From CBDCWT01 sp965223305 (GTDB lineage Bacteria; Planctomycetota; Planctomycetia; Pirellulales; Pirellulaceae): DNA of 64,000 nucleotides. This document shows positions 26,086 to 34,709 of the stretch, one piece after another. The stretch spans positions 1-64,000 of the forward strand of contig CBDCWT010000058.1 in assembly GCA_965223305.1 (NCBI GenBank), read 5' to 3'. A program made the translations under genes and the position numbers. The notes beneath the pieces were generated by a model, which was given only the letters and a program-made list of their open reading frames with translations, did no database searches and was not told where the DNA came from. Within the stretch, counting starts at the first letter, position 1, and each line of letters begins with the position of its first letter.

Positions 26086-26548
26086 GTGGGTGATCTCGTC
26101 TTTCGTCACTCTCCCCTCGGGGAGAGTCGGCCCAAAGGGCCGGAGAGGGGGGTAGGGGGTAGGCCGGAACAAGCGGCGCAAAAGAAGCTTCCATCAGCCT
26201 ACGATTTCCCCGCCGCGCAGTTCCGGCACGCGCCGGTTAGGCCGTACTTGAAACGCGAGATCCGGCCTAAGAAAAGAACTGAAAAGGACTTAGTTGCGAT
26301 TTCGTGTTTTAAGTTTGGGTTAGGCAACCAACACGGAGTGCATCGAACTTGGTGCCGCCGGAACAGCGCGGCGTCACCTCATGTCACAAGCCGCCATCTT
26401 TCCTGCCGCTTGTCCCGGCCTACGACTCCCCGGACGCTAACGCGTCGGTTTCGCTGGGGAACCGTGGGCTAACGCCCAGCGGCTGATTTGCAGCGTAGCC
26501 GAACTCGCCAGAGTTTGGCGGATTGCATGAAGCTTAAAAGCTGCACGA
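26086..26548. repeat. Composite repeat block with long variant of the inverted-repeat element
   Basis: Minus-orientation mosaic. The hairpins ACTCTCCCCTCGGGGAGAGT and GGCCCAAAGGGCC are at about 26108-26142. A 265-base version of the 181-bp element spans 26159-26423, with ends GTAGGCCGGAACAAGCGGC and GCCGCTTGTCCCGGCCTAC. Then come the reversed modules CCGTGGGCTAACGCCCAGCG and GTAGCCGAACTCGCCAGAGT. The block ends at, and slightly overlaps, the stop of the methyltransferase gene. Confidence 0.72.
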
Positions 26549-27697
26549 CTATTCGTGCGGCGCAGAGTCACTGGTCTGGTCAAGCCGAGTCAAGGATCGG
26601 TCGGCGGCATCTGTGCGTGTAATCCTCTGCGCAGGGAAGCGATGCACAAAGTTGATAATGATTCCCGTGCTGTCACGCGTCGTGGCTACCTTGTTCGGAT
26701 CAAAACCGGCTTGTCGAAATAGAGCGAGCACGTCGTCGCGGGTCCGCTGATAGAAGAACCAATCCAAGTGCCATTGGTATGGTGTCTTGTCGTAGCATTC
26801 AGTGTCCTTGAAGGCTACGTAGAGCACTCCGGCTTCCTTCAGCGTGTCTCGCCATGCGCCCAGCATCGCGATGAGGTGAGCGTCCGAAAGGTAATCACAC
26901 AGTCCAACGCTGTAGAGAATGTCGAACTTACCGAACTTGCGCTCGGTCGTAGCGGCCGACCGCGTCCGCAGGGCATTGTACCGGACGGGTTCCAGCCGCA
27001 CGCCACTGCACAGCTCGGCAGCAATGGACGCCTTCACGTACTCAATCGCGTTCGGATCGCTGTCCATCGCGACGACCTCGACTGCTCGCGGCGCGCCGAG
27101 CGCCGATCTGCCTGGGTCTGGCCAGTTCCGATACTCACGGCAGGGGCCGCAGGCGATGTCGAGCACGCGTACATCGCCGGTTCGTTGAGCGATTTCGGCA
27201 ACCACAAACTCCCGGGCAGCGGCGAGTCGAGCCCTTACTGCCCGGGCAAGCGGAAGGTCCAAAATGCACAAATCAAGATAACCACCGAGTCCGAGTGCCG
27301 GCGTTTGCTCGTCGTAGAGCTTGATCAGCATCTCGAAGTCACCGGGAAATCCGGTCGGCTTTGTCCGTGCTCGATGGGCAATCCAACTGCGGCGAAACCA
27401 CGGATCGGTCGCATCTCGAAACCGCTCCTGAACACCGAGGATCATCTCGGGGGACTGCTGGTTCGCCTCTTCAAATCGCCGGCAGGCGTCCTGGGACCGC
27501 TGAAATGCCTCCAAGACTCGACGATGATGGTCGTCGCCTCGGCGTGGCACGGCAGCACGGGGGATCTCCGAGTCCAGCTCACGCAGTCGATCCGTAAAAG
27601 ATCGCACTTCCTCGGCCAAGAATCGTTCGGCCCGCTGGCGGCTAGCAGAGTTGATGGAGAGGGGGACACCGGCAGCGTTGGTTGAGAGAGGGTTCAT
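26549..27697 (-). CDS. Class I SAM methyltransferase, fatty-acid methyl ester (3-OH-PAME/PhcB-like) type
   Basis: 382 residues. The C-terminal two thirds is a Rossmann methyltransferase: VRVLDIACGPCREYRNW is motif I, VVAMDSDPNAIEYVK motif II, and FDILYSVGLCDYLSD the post-motif region. The N-terminal segment (KPTGFPGDFEMLIKLYDEQT, LDLPLARAVRAR) is the one found in enzymes annotated as makers of extracellular factor 3-hydroxypalmitate methyl ester, the quorum signal of Ralstonia. I infer, but cannot show, a similar lipid methyl ester product. It is the only minus-strand gene in the left half of the signalling island, set among sensor kinases. Its last codons and stop lie at the edge of a repeat block. 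A ribosome site is AAAGGTGATACATG. Confidence 0.75.
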   Translation of the reverse strand: MNPLSTNAAGVPLSINSASRQRAERFLAEEVRSFTDRLRELDSEIPRAAVPRRGDDHHRRVLEAFQRSQDACRRFEEANQQSPEMILGVQERFRDATDPWFRRSWIAHRARTKPTGFPGDFEMLIKLYDEQTPALGLGGYLDLCILDLPLARAVRARLAAAREFVVAEIAQRTGDVRVLDIACGPCREYRNWPDPGRSALGAPRAVEVVAMDSDPNAIEYVKASIAAELCSGVRLEPVRYNALRTRSAATTERKFGKFDILYSVGLCDYLSDAHLIAMLGAWRDTLKEAGVLYVAFKDTECYDKTPYQWHLDWFFYQRTRDDVLALFRQAGFDPNKVATTRDSTGIIINFVHRFPAQRITRTDAADRSLTRLDQTSDSAPHE

Positions 27698-28066
27698 GTA
27701 TCACCTTTCGGATAATAAATGTGTATCGCGTCAAACACCACAAACTACGCACAGCGTTGGCTGCGCATCCGCCCCTGTTGGTGCCGCGATCCCCCGCTCG
27801 CACAAACCAGTGTTCAAGATCCGCGAGAGTGTGGCCCGAGTCAACCGTTTTTGATGCAGAAAATCAACCTTTGAACCCACTAGAGGGGTGGAGCTGGATA
27901 AGGAGTAACGGTCATCCAAGATGATTCGTCGTAACTCCTCTAATGAGTACGGATCGGACCATCTAGCGCGAGCTATGTTTGTTTTGGACCCCTATGCACC
28001 CGCGGGGGGCAACCGGATTCTCACGGTCGATCATGGTACGGAGGGCAACGCCGTTGAGGATTTCTT
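27698..28066. other. Divergent intergenic region, nothing specific seen
   Basis: First part of the gap between the methyltransferase and the large kinase gene. It should hold the methyltransferase promoter. I see only a weak inverted pair (GGAGTAACG and CGTAACTCC, one mismatch) at about 27900-27940. Confidence 0.35.
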
Positions 28067-28130
28067 GTAGCCGAATTCGCCAGAATTTGGACGAATTGGC
28101 AGTCCGTCAAACTCTGGCGAGTTCGGCTAC
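28067..28130. repeat. Interspersed palindrome (GTAGCCGAATTCGCC family)
   Basis: The left arm GTAGCCGAATTCGCCAGAAT and the right arm CAAACTCTGGCGAGTTCGGC pair with two mismatches over 24 bases, around a 16-base centre. It is flanked by GAGGATTTCTT on the left and GATCGGATAGCGGCG on the right; the copy at 52987-53041 has the same flanks, so the repeat unit is larger than the palindrome. Confidence 0.7.
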
Positions 28131-28169
28131 GATCGGATAGCGGCGGAACGTTGGGGAAAAGTCCTTAAC

Positions 28170-28341
28170 CCGGATTATTCATGAAGATCGTGGCGAGAGG
28201 TTGTAAGTACGTTCGTGGCAAGGAAGGCGAGCAATTCTTCCGCAGGCGTATTGAAGCAATACGTCGAGGGAGAATTGGGAAGCATGACGAAGCCACGGAT
28301 GGACTTACGACCTCGCAGCAGATCGCTCATGAATAATTCGG
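28170..28341 (+). mobile_element. 172-bp MITE-like element with inner 51-codon frame, copy 2
   Basis: Same length as the copy at 5822-5993 and identical but for one base. The terminal inverted repeat is longer here because the flanks also pair (TTAACCCGGATTATTCATGA against ATAACCCGAATTATTCATGA). No clear target duplication. The element ends 30 bases before the GTG of the giant kinase gene and so forms most of its leader; it may affect expression. Confidence 0.82.
28181..28336 (+). CDS. 51-residue basic hypothetical protein inside the 172-bp element, copy 2
   Basis: Identical to the product of copy 1 (5833-5988) except for Gly in place of Val (RRGRIGKHDEA). ATG and TAA lie within the two inverted repeats. 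The product is basic, with an Arg-rich centre. If translated, it would be made just upstream of the giant kinase. No family recognised; the open frame is supported only by its survival in two copies. Confidence 0.45.
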   Translation: MKIVARGCKYVRGKEGEQFFRRRIEAIRRGRIGKHDEATDGLTTSQQIAHE

Positions 28342-28371
28342 GTTATTGGCGTTGGGGCGGAGGGGCCAGCT

Positions 28372-31300
28372 GTGAACACCGATCAAAGCCATCACGCACC
28401 CGCAAGTTCGAAATCACCTCTCGAACAAGGTGCTGGGACCTACATCTCTTCGAAATACCAGCTCCTGCGGGTCATCCGCGAATCTCAGCACTCCCAGACG
28501 CTGTTTGGGAGAGATAGAGAATCCGGGCGGCTGGTAGTCATTAAGTCTGTCCAAACAGGCGGTGTTACCCGAGGCGTCAGGACCCGGCTCGAGCATGAGG
28601 CGTCGACGAGGTACTTACTGCACAGCGAATGGCTGGCTCCGGTCAACGACTTTGTCCACGAAAACGACCAGTTTTTTGTCGTGATGCCATTCATTGAGGG
28701 AATCAACCTCGCCGAACGGCTCAAGCAAGGCCCGCTGACCGTCAAAGAGACACTGATACTCGGCAAGCACCTGTTTACGAGCCTGCGTGACTTACACCAA
28801 GGCGGTGCACTCCACCGGGATGTCAAGCCGCTTAACATCATCACCAGCGACAGCGAAGCGTTGGAGTGGGCGAAACTCGCCGACTTCGGCACGATCAGGA
28901 GCTTTCATCCACAGCGGCTGTTCGGCGAGCGCGAGTGCGCGACAGTCACGTACATGTCGCCGGAAGAAGCAGGCTCGATCGACTCCGACGTGGGCGAGTC
29001 GTCCGACCTCTATTGCGCCGGCGTGGTGCTGTTTCATTGTTTGGCGGGCAGACCGCCGTTTACCGGCGAGAACGCCGGCACGATTCTCTTCGAACATCTC
29101 ACAGCTCGCGTGCCGGACTTGCAGAGCATCAACCCCAACGTTCCCAGAGTGTTGGACGAGCTCGTGCAACGCTTGCTGCGTAAGGACCCTCACGATCGTT
29201 ACCAGCTAGCCGGCGCTGTCGTTACGGACATCGAGGCGATTTATTCGGCGATAACTGCCAACATTCGCAATCCCGACATCGTCATCGGCGCCGCAGATCG
29301 CCGCTGCACGCTCACGGAGCCGGCCTTTGTGGCGAGGTCTGACGAACTAAAACAAGTCGAGAGCCTCGTCGCTCAGACGCAGCGCGGCGAAGGCGCTATG
29401 ATGCTGGTGGAAGGTGAGTCTGGCAGTGGCAAGAGCCGATTGCTGGTCGAAGTCGCGAAGCAAGCACAACGAGATGGTTTGTGGGTTCTAAGGGGACAGG
29501 GAACCACAAACGTCGGTCAAAGTCCGTTCAGCTTGCTCAACGGGATCGTAGACGGCTTTCTCTCCGTTGTAGCGGGCGAGCCAGCTTTGGCGGACAACGT
29601 TCGCCGCCGCCTCGGTAGCTCTGCCGATGCACTCTGCGCTTCGTTGCCCAGCCTGCGCGGAGTACTGCGCGCCGAACAGGAGAGTGACCTCTCCCCGGCT
29701 GCGTTCGGTGAAAACCGAACGATCCGGGCCCTCGCTCGGTTTCTGGATGTGCTGGGGAAGGAAATACGACCGCTGGTCATCATTCTCGATGATTGCCAAT
29801 GGGCAGATGAGTTGACCTACAAGCTGATTCGTCGCTGGCAAACGCAGGAGAGTGGATCAGCCCGCTCAACGTCGCTGATCGTCGCCTTTCGATCGGAAGA
29901 GGTGGGACACGACCACTTCCTTAGAGGCTTGCAGGGCGTCACGCATCTCCAACTCGAACCGTTTCGCCCAACAGAAATCCAACAGCTGGCCGAATCGATG
30001 GCGGGCACACTCCCCGACGAGGCGCTCGACGTGATCGCAGGCCTCGCCGACGGCAGTCCTTTCATGGCTTCCGCCGTGTTGCGGGGCCTGGTCGAAACAG
30101 AAGCGTTGATCCCCTCGCAGGGAGGCTGGCAAGTCGATTCCGAGGCGGTGGCCGACCTGCAGTCATCACGGCGCGCGGCGTCGTTCCTAGCGCGACGCAT
30201 CGAACTGCTCCCGGAAGAGACTATCGGCCTGCTTTCCGCAGGAGCAGCCGTGGGCAAGGAGTTCAGCCTCGACATGGTGTCGAGCTTGACCGACCTGACA
30301 ACCTCGGAAGCTCTCAGCGCGTTGGGCCAGGCGCGCGAGCGGCGGTTGGTCTGGGCACGTCCGGACGGGGGTCAGTTCGTCTTTGTGCACGACCAGATCC
30401 GCGCTTCGCTGCTGGAACGTCTCTCGCCAGAACAACAAAAAGAGCTCCACCTACAGGCGGCTTGGTATCTCGAGACATATTCGAATCACCAGATATCCGA
30501 GATCGCGTACCACTTCGATGCCGCCGGCCAGAGCGACCAAGCGCTCGACTACGCGCTGCGTGCGGCCGACCAAGCACGCTCCCAGTTCTCCTTGGAAGTC
30601 GCAGAGCGCCAATATCGGATCGCCCAGCGGGGAGCGGATCAGGCGTCAACCTTGACGCGTTTTCGGATTGCTGAAGGACTCGGCGATACGCTCATGCTGC
30701 GGGGCGACTACGTCGAGGCAGCCCCGCTCCTGGAAGAAGCCAGCACGCTCGCAGAAGGCAACCTAGCGCGGGCCCAGATACAAGGCAAACTGGCCGAACT
30801 GTCCTTCAAGCGAGGTGACATGGAGAGTGCCACGGTTGGCTTCGAGAACGCCCTCCGCACACTGGGCCGTTTCGCGCCGTCGTCGATGCCCTTAATCGTC
30901 GTGATGCTGCTCTGGGAAACGGCCATTCAAGTCCTGCATACCTTGCTTCCACGACTGTTCGTCCACCGTGCAACAAGACCGCCCAATGAAGCGGAGAAGC
31001 TAGCCATACGCCTTTTCAGCCTGCTTACACATGGCTGCTGGTATTGCAGGAGTAAAGTGCAGTGTTTGTGGGCCCACTTGCGCGGACTAAACCTCGCTGA
31101 AAGGTATCCGCCGACACCCGAACTCGCTCATGCTTATTCGGAACACGCGCCGGTCATGTGCCTGATCCCACTCTTTCCGCGAGCGATCCACTACGCCCAG
31201 CGCTCGCTCGACATGCGTAAGTCTTTCGGTGATGTATGGGGACAGGGCCAGTCGCTGAATTTCTATAGTGTCGTCCTGTACGCGGCCTCTCGCTACACCG

Positions 31301-34300
31301 AGTCGATTGAGAAAGGTCGTGAAGCGGTCCGGTTGCTGGAGCGCACAGGGGACTATTGGCAAGTCCATATTGCGCGATACCAAGTTGCCGCGTCGCTCTA
31401 TCACCTGGGCGACTTCCGAGGTGCGATCGAGGAAGCGGCGCTCAACCATCGATCGGGGATCGAATTGGGTGACGAACAAGCATCAGGGATCATTCTGGAT
31501 GTTTGGGCTCGCGCCTCCAGAGGGAATGTCTCTGAGTCGCTCGTGGCTTCGGAACTTTCCAGAAAACGTCAAGATGCCCAGGGGCAAACACAGGTGCTAC
31601 TCGCCAGCGGTATCCGGTGCCTCTACGCCGGCGATCTCTCCAACGCGGTCGGCGCTCTGGAGGAAGCGGTAAGCGTCGCGGCCGCAGCGGGCATTCAAAA
31701 CGCCTATACACTTCCGGCCTTGGCTTGGTTGGCAACCGCCTATCGACGCAACGCCGAGGAAGCCTCGCACTACGCCCCGCATACCCGGGAGCGGATGCTC
31801 CGCGCCGCGGAGCGTACGGCTCGCAAGGCAGTTCGGTCCGGCAAGATCTGCAAGAACGACCTGCCGCGAGCGGTTCGCGAGCGGGCGTTGATCGCCTCGC
31901 TGCGCGGACAGTTCAAAGTAGCTCGACGGTTGTTTGATCGAAGCCACGCCATCGCAGTACAGCAGCAGGCCAAGTATGAAGAGGCGAGGACACTGCTGCA
32001 TCGTGGGCGCGTTGGTCGCTCTGCCGGCTGGGAGGACTGTGAACGAGACATCGCTGAGTCGGAGCGGCTGCTCGATGCGCTCGCCGACAACGGCGACCAG
32101 AGAACTTCCCAAAACCAAGAACTCGGCTCACTCTCGCTGGTGGACCGCTTCGACACAGTCCTAGAAACCGGCCGCAAGATTGCCTCCGAACTCTCGACAG
32201 AGAAGATCTACGAAGAAGCTCAAACGGCGGCGATTCGCCTGCTACGTGGCGAAAACTGTCAACTGATCAAGTACCGGCGAGACGAAGAAACCGGAAAATT
32301 CGTAGCCATCTCCGCGGACGACAGCCACTACTGTGTGGAAAGCGTCGAGAAAGCGGTGCGCGCCGGCCGAGCGACTGCCTTTCTCGAAGAACTGTCGGCT
32401 GGCACGCTTGACGCTGACGCCAGAAGATCCGCCCTGTGCGTGCCGATCTACGTTCGTGCAAGGCTGGCAGCATGCCTATACGTCACTCACAGCCAAGTCC
32501 TCGGGCTGTTCGGCACTGATGAAGAAAGGCTGGCCGACTTCGTAGCAACCATCGCGGGTGCCGCCTTGGAAAACGCGGCGGGCTTCCGTGAGTTGGCTGA
32601 CTTGAATACGACGCTCGAACAACGCGTCGCCGAGCGAACGGCGGCAGCTGAGGCGCGCGCCGGCGAGCTGGCCGAGTCGAATCGCGAGTTGGAGCGGACC
32701 GCGAGCGAACTACTGTCGGCCGAGGAGAAGTTACGGGATGCTAAAGACGCGGCCGAAGCGGCTAACGAGGCCAAGAGCCGGTTCCTGGCCACCATGAGCC
32801 ACGAAATCCGTACACCGATGAACGGAATTCTCGGTATGACCGAGATTGCGTTGCGAACAACTCTCTCCCAGCAACAGCGAAACTGTCTCAACGTCGTCCG
32901 CCAATCGGGCGAGACGCTGTTGAGCCTGCTGAATGACATCCTTGATCTCTCCAAGATCGAAGCGGGAAAAATGGTCTTGGAACAGATCACCGTGGAACCG
33001 CACGCGTTGATCGGAAGCACTGCAAAACTCATGGGAGTGACTGCCGCCCAAAAAGGAGTCGAACTGGTCTGCCGGGTTGCACCGGACGTCCCCACGCAGA
33101 TCGTTGGAGACCCAGGGAGACTTCGGCAAATCATCGTCAACCTGGTGGGCAATGCAATCAAGTTTACCGATGACGGTGAAGTATTCGTCGACTGCCACTT
33201 GGAGCGAGGTGCAGACGGTCAAGAGTTGCTTCACGTCGCTGTCCAAGATACCGGTGCGGGGATTCCCGATGACAAGAAGAACCTGATCTTTGAAGCGTTC
33301 CAGCAAAGCGATGATTCGACGACACGGTGCTACGGAGGTACAGGTCTTGGCCTCTCCATCTCGTTGCGGTTGGTAACTCTGATGGGTGGACGGATCTGGG
33401 TAGTAAGCGAAGTTGGCGAGGGCAGCACCTTTCATTTCACGATCCCGTTGATGCGGGTTGCCGATGAAACAGCACACGCGACCTGTGCAGAGCTGAACGG
33501 CTACCAGGTGCTGGTTGTCTGCCAGCGACCCAACGCCGTGAGATCCTATTGCGAAGTTCTTACCCATGCTGGTGCCGAGTGTTCGATCCTGCCAACTGTC
33601 GCAGACGCTCTCGAGACGGTCCAACTTGGGCGGCAATCCGAGAATTGGTGTCTACTATTGGACATCGAAACCGCCGGGCGGGGAGTTCAAGAACTGTTGG
33701 ACGTCGAGCTGCAGTCGGTCCAATCGTTGCCGGTTTTGGCCCTGGTCCCTGCCACCGGTGTTGCCCTGGACGGAGTCGGCTTGGAATCGGAACAATGCCT
33801 GACTAAACCGCCCACACGCAGCGAGTTGATCGAGGGCGTATTGAGCGTGACAGACCAACGGGATGGTCCTCACGCCGGAGAGCCCGATTCGACACAGTCC
33901 ACACCACCGATCAGTTCCCTACATGTACTCGTCGCAGAGGACGGCTTGGTAAATCAAGAGGTCGCGGCGGGGATTCTTGAGATGCTCGGGCACACCTGCG
34001 AAATCGCCAACACCGGCCGAGAAGCGCTGACTGCCTTCGAGCAAGGTACTTTCGACGTCATTTTCATGGATCTTGAGATGCCGGACATGGACGGCGTCGA
34101 CACGACAAGGGCGATTCGAAAACTGGAGGCAACGAGCAACTCGCATGTTCCCATCGTGGCCATGACCGCACACGCAATGGCCGGCAATCGTGAGCGCTGC
34201 ATCGCCGTTGGAATGGACGATTACTTGTCCAAACCGATTCAGCCCGACACGCTGGCCCGCGTTCTCGAACGAGTAGCTGCGGAGAGCAAAACCGAAGAAC

Positions 34301-34317
34301 TACTCGAAGGCACATAG
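28372..34317 (+). CDS. Ser/Thr kinase-ATPase-GAF-histidine kinase-receiver chimera
   Basis: 1,981 residues, cytoplasmic, no membrane helix evident except a hydrophobic patch in the TPR part. Order: (1) Ser/Thr kinase, about 25-290, with Lys58 (VVIKSV), catalytic HRDVKPLN (Asp150) and DFG (Asp171), all present; (2) AAA-type ATPase, about 320-640, Walker A GESGSGKS at 348-355 and Walker B LVIILDDCQWAD; (3) long helical TPR-like region to about 1250; (4) GAF, about 1270-1410; (5) coiled coil; (6) HisKA with His1477 (MSHEIRTPMNG) and HATPase (NLVGNAIKF, DTGAGIP, GGTGLGLS); (7) degenerate receiver with LLLDIET; (8) complete receiver with Asp1900 (FMDLEMPDMDG). Comparable chimeras are known in cyanobacteria and myxobacteria (HstK type). 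The GTG start has GGAGGGG upstream. The direct input is unknown. Confidence 0.92.
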   Translation: MNTDQSHHAPASSKSPLEQGAGTYISSKYQLLRVIRESQHSQTLFGRDRESGRLVVIKSVQTGGVTRGVRTRLEHEASTRYLLHSEWLAPVNDFVHENDQFFVVMPFIEGINLAERLKQGPLTVKETLILGKHLFTSLRDLHQGGALHRDVKPLNIITSDSEALEWAKLADFGTIRSFHPQRLFGERECATVTYMSPEEAGSIDSDVGESSDLYCAGVVLFHCLAGRPPFTGENAGTILFEHLTARVPDLQSINPNVPRVLDELVQRLLRKDPHDRYQLAGAVVTDIEAIYSAITANIRNPDIVIGAADRRCTLTEPAFVARSDELKQVESLVAQTQRGEGAMMLVEGESGSGKSRLLVEVAKQAQRDGLWVLRGQGTTNVGQSPFSLLNGIVDGFLSVVAGEPALADNVRRRLGSSADALCASLPSLRGVLRAEQESDLSPAAFGENRTIRALARFLDVLGKEIRPLVIILDDCQWADELTYKLIRRWQTQESGSARSTSLIVAFRSEEVGHDHFLRGLQGVTHLQLEPFRPTEIQQLAESMAGTLPDEALDVIAGLADGSPFMASAVLRGLVETEALIPSQGGWQVDSEAVADLQSSRRAASFLARRIELLPEETIGLLSAGAAVGKEFSLDMVSSLTDLTTSEALSALGQARERRLVWARPDGGQFVFVHDQIRASLLERLSPEQQKELHLQAAWYLETYSNHQISEIAYHFDAAGQSDQALDYALRAADQARSQFSLEVAERQYRIAQRGADQASTLTRFRIAEGLGDTLMLRGDYVEAAPLLEEASTLAEGNLARAQIQGKLAELSFKRGDMESATVGFENALRTLGRFAPSSMPLIVVMLLWETAIQVLHTLLPRLFVHRATRPPNEAEKLAIRLFSLLTHGCWYCRSKVQCLWAHLRGLNLAERYPPTPELAHAYSEHAPVMCLIPLFPRAIHYAQRSLDMRKSFGDVWGQGQSLNFYSVVLYAASRYTESIEKGREAVRLLERTGDYWQVHIARYQVAASLYHLGDFRGAIEEAALNHRSGIELGDEQASGIILDVWARASRGNVSESLVASELSRKRQDAQGQTQVLLASGIRCLYAGDLSNAVGALEEAVSVAAAAGIQNAYTLPALAWLATAYRRNAEEASHYAPHTRERMLRAAERTARKAVRSGKICKNDLPRAVRERALIASLRGQFKVARRLFDRSHAIAVQQQAKYEEARTLLHRGRVGRSAGWEDCERDIAESERLLDALADNGDQRTSQNQELGSLSLVDRFDTVLETGRKIASELSTEKIYEEAQTAAIRLLRGENCQLIKYRRDEETGKFVAISADDSHYCVESVEKAVRAGRATAFLEELSAGTLDADARRSALCVPIYVRARLAACLYVTHSQVLGLFGTDEERLADFVATIAGAALENAAGFRELADLNTTLEQRVAERTAAAEARAGELAESNRELERTASELLSAEEKLRDAKDAAEAANEAKSRFLATMSHEIRTPMNGILGMTEIALRTTLSQQQRNCLNVVRQSGETLLSLLNDILDLSKIEAGKMVLEQITVEPHALIGSTAKLMGVTAAQKGVELVCRVAPDVPTQIVGDPGRLRQIIVNLVGNAIKFTDDGEVFVDCHLERGADGQELLHVAVQDTGAGIPDDKKNLIFEAFQQSDDSTTRCYGGTGLGLSISLRLVTLMGGRIWVVSEVGEGSTFHFTIPLMRVADETAHATCAELNGYQVLVVCQRPNAVRSYCEVLTHAGAECSILPTVADALETVQLGRQSENWCLLLDIETAGRGVQELLDVELQSVQSLPVLALVPATGVALDGVGLESEQCLTKPPTRSELIEGVLSVTDQRDGPHAGEPDSTQSTPPISSLHVLVAEDGLVNQEVAAGILEMLGHTCEIANTGREALTAFEQGTFDVIFMDLEMPDMDGVDTTRAIRKLEATSNSHVPIVAMTAHAMAGNRERCIAVGMDDYLSKPIQPDTLARVLERVAAESKTEELLEGT

Positions 34318-34339
34318 GCGTGCCGTCACCGTGGGTGAT

Positions 34340-34535
34340 TTCATCTTTCTACACTCTCCCCTTCGGAGGAGAGTCGGCCCAAAGGGCCGGAGAGGGGGAG
34401 CCCTCCCCGGGCGCCACGCGTCGGCTTTGCTGGGGAACCGTGGGCTAACGCCCAGCGGCTGATTTGCAGCGTAGCCGAACTCGCCAGAGTTTGGCGGACT
34501 GCATGAAGCGCAAAAGCTGCACGACCTCCTGGGAG
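34340..34535. repeat. Composite repeat block, short copy
   Basis: Minus-orientation mosaic: the hairpin ACTCTCCCCTTCGGAGGAGAGT, then GGCCCAAAGGGCC, CCGTGGGCTAACGCCCAGCG, GTAGCCGAACTCGCCAGAGT and GCTGCACGACCTCC. It occupies the first part of the 392-base gap between two kinase genes. The hairpins might help end transcription after the giant kinase, though no T-run follows. Confidence 0.7.
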
Positions 34536-34709
34536 AGAGAGGGAACTGCTGAGACAAGAGCCCAGGTCCAACCTCACTCCCGATACATTCCGAATAGTCG
34601 GAATGTCCTTCGCGCTGACGCACCAAATCGAGCCCTGCCGGGCCTGTTTCGAAACCTAAATTAGGAGAGGAAACCAGTAGAAAAGGCAGGGTCTGTCTGG
34701 ATTTATCGT

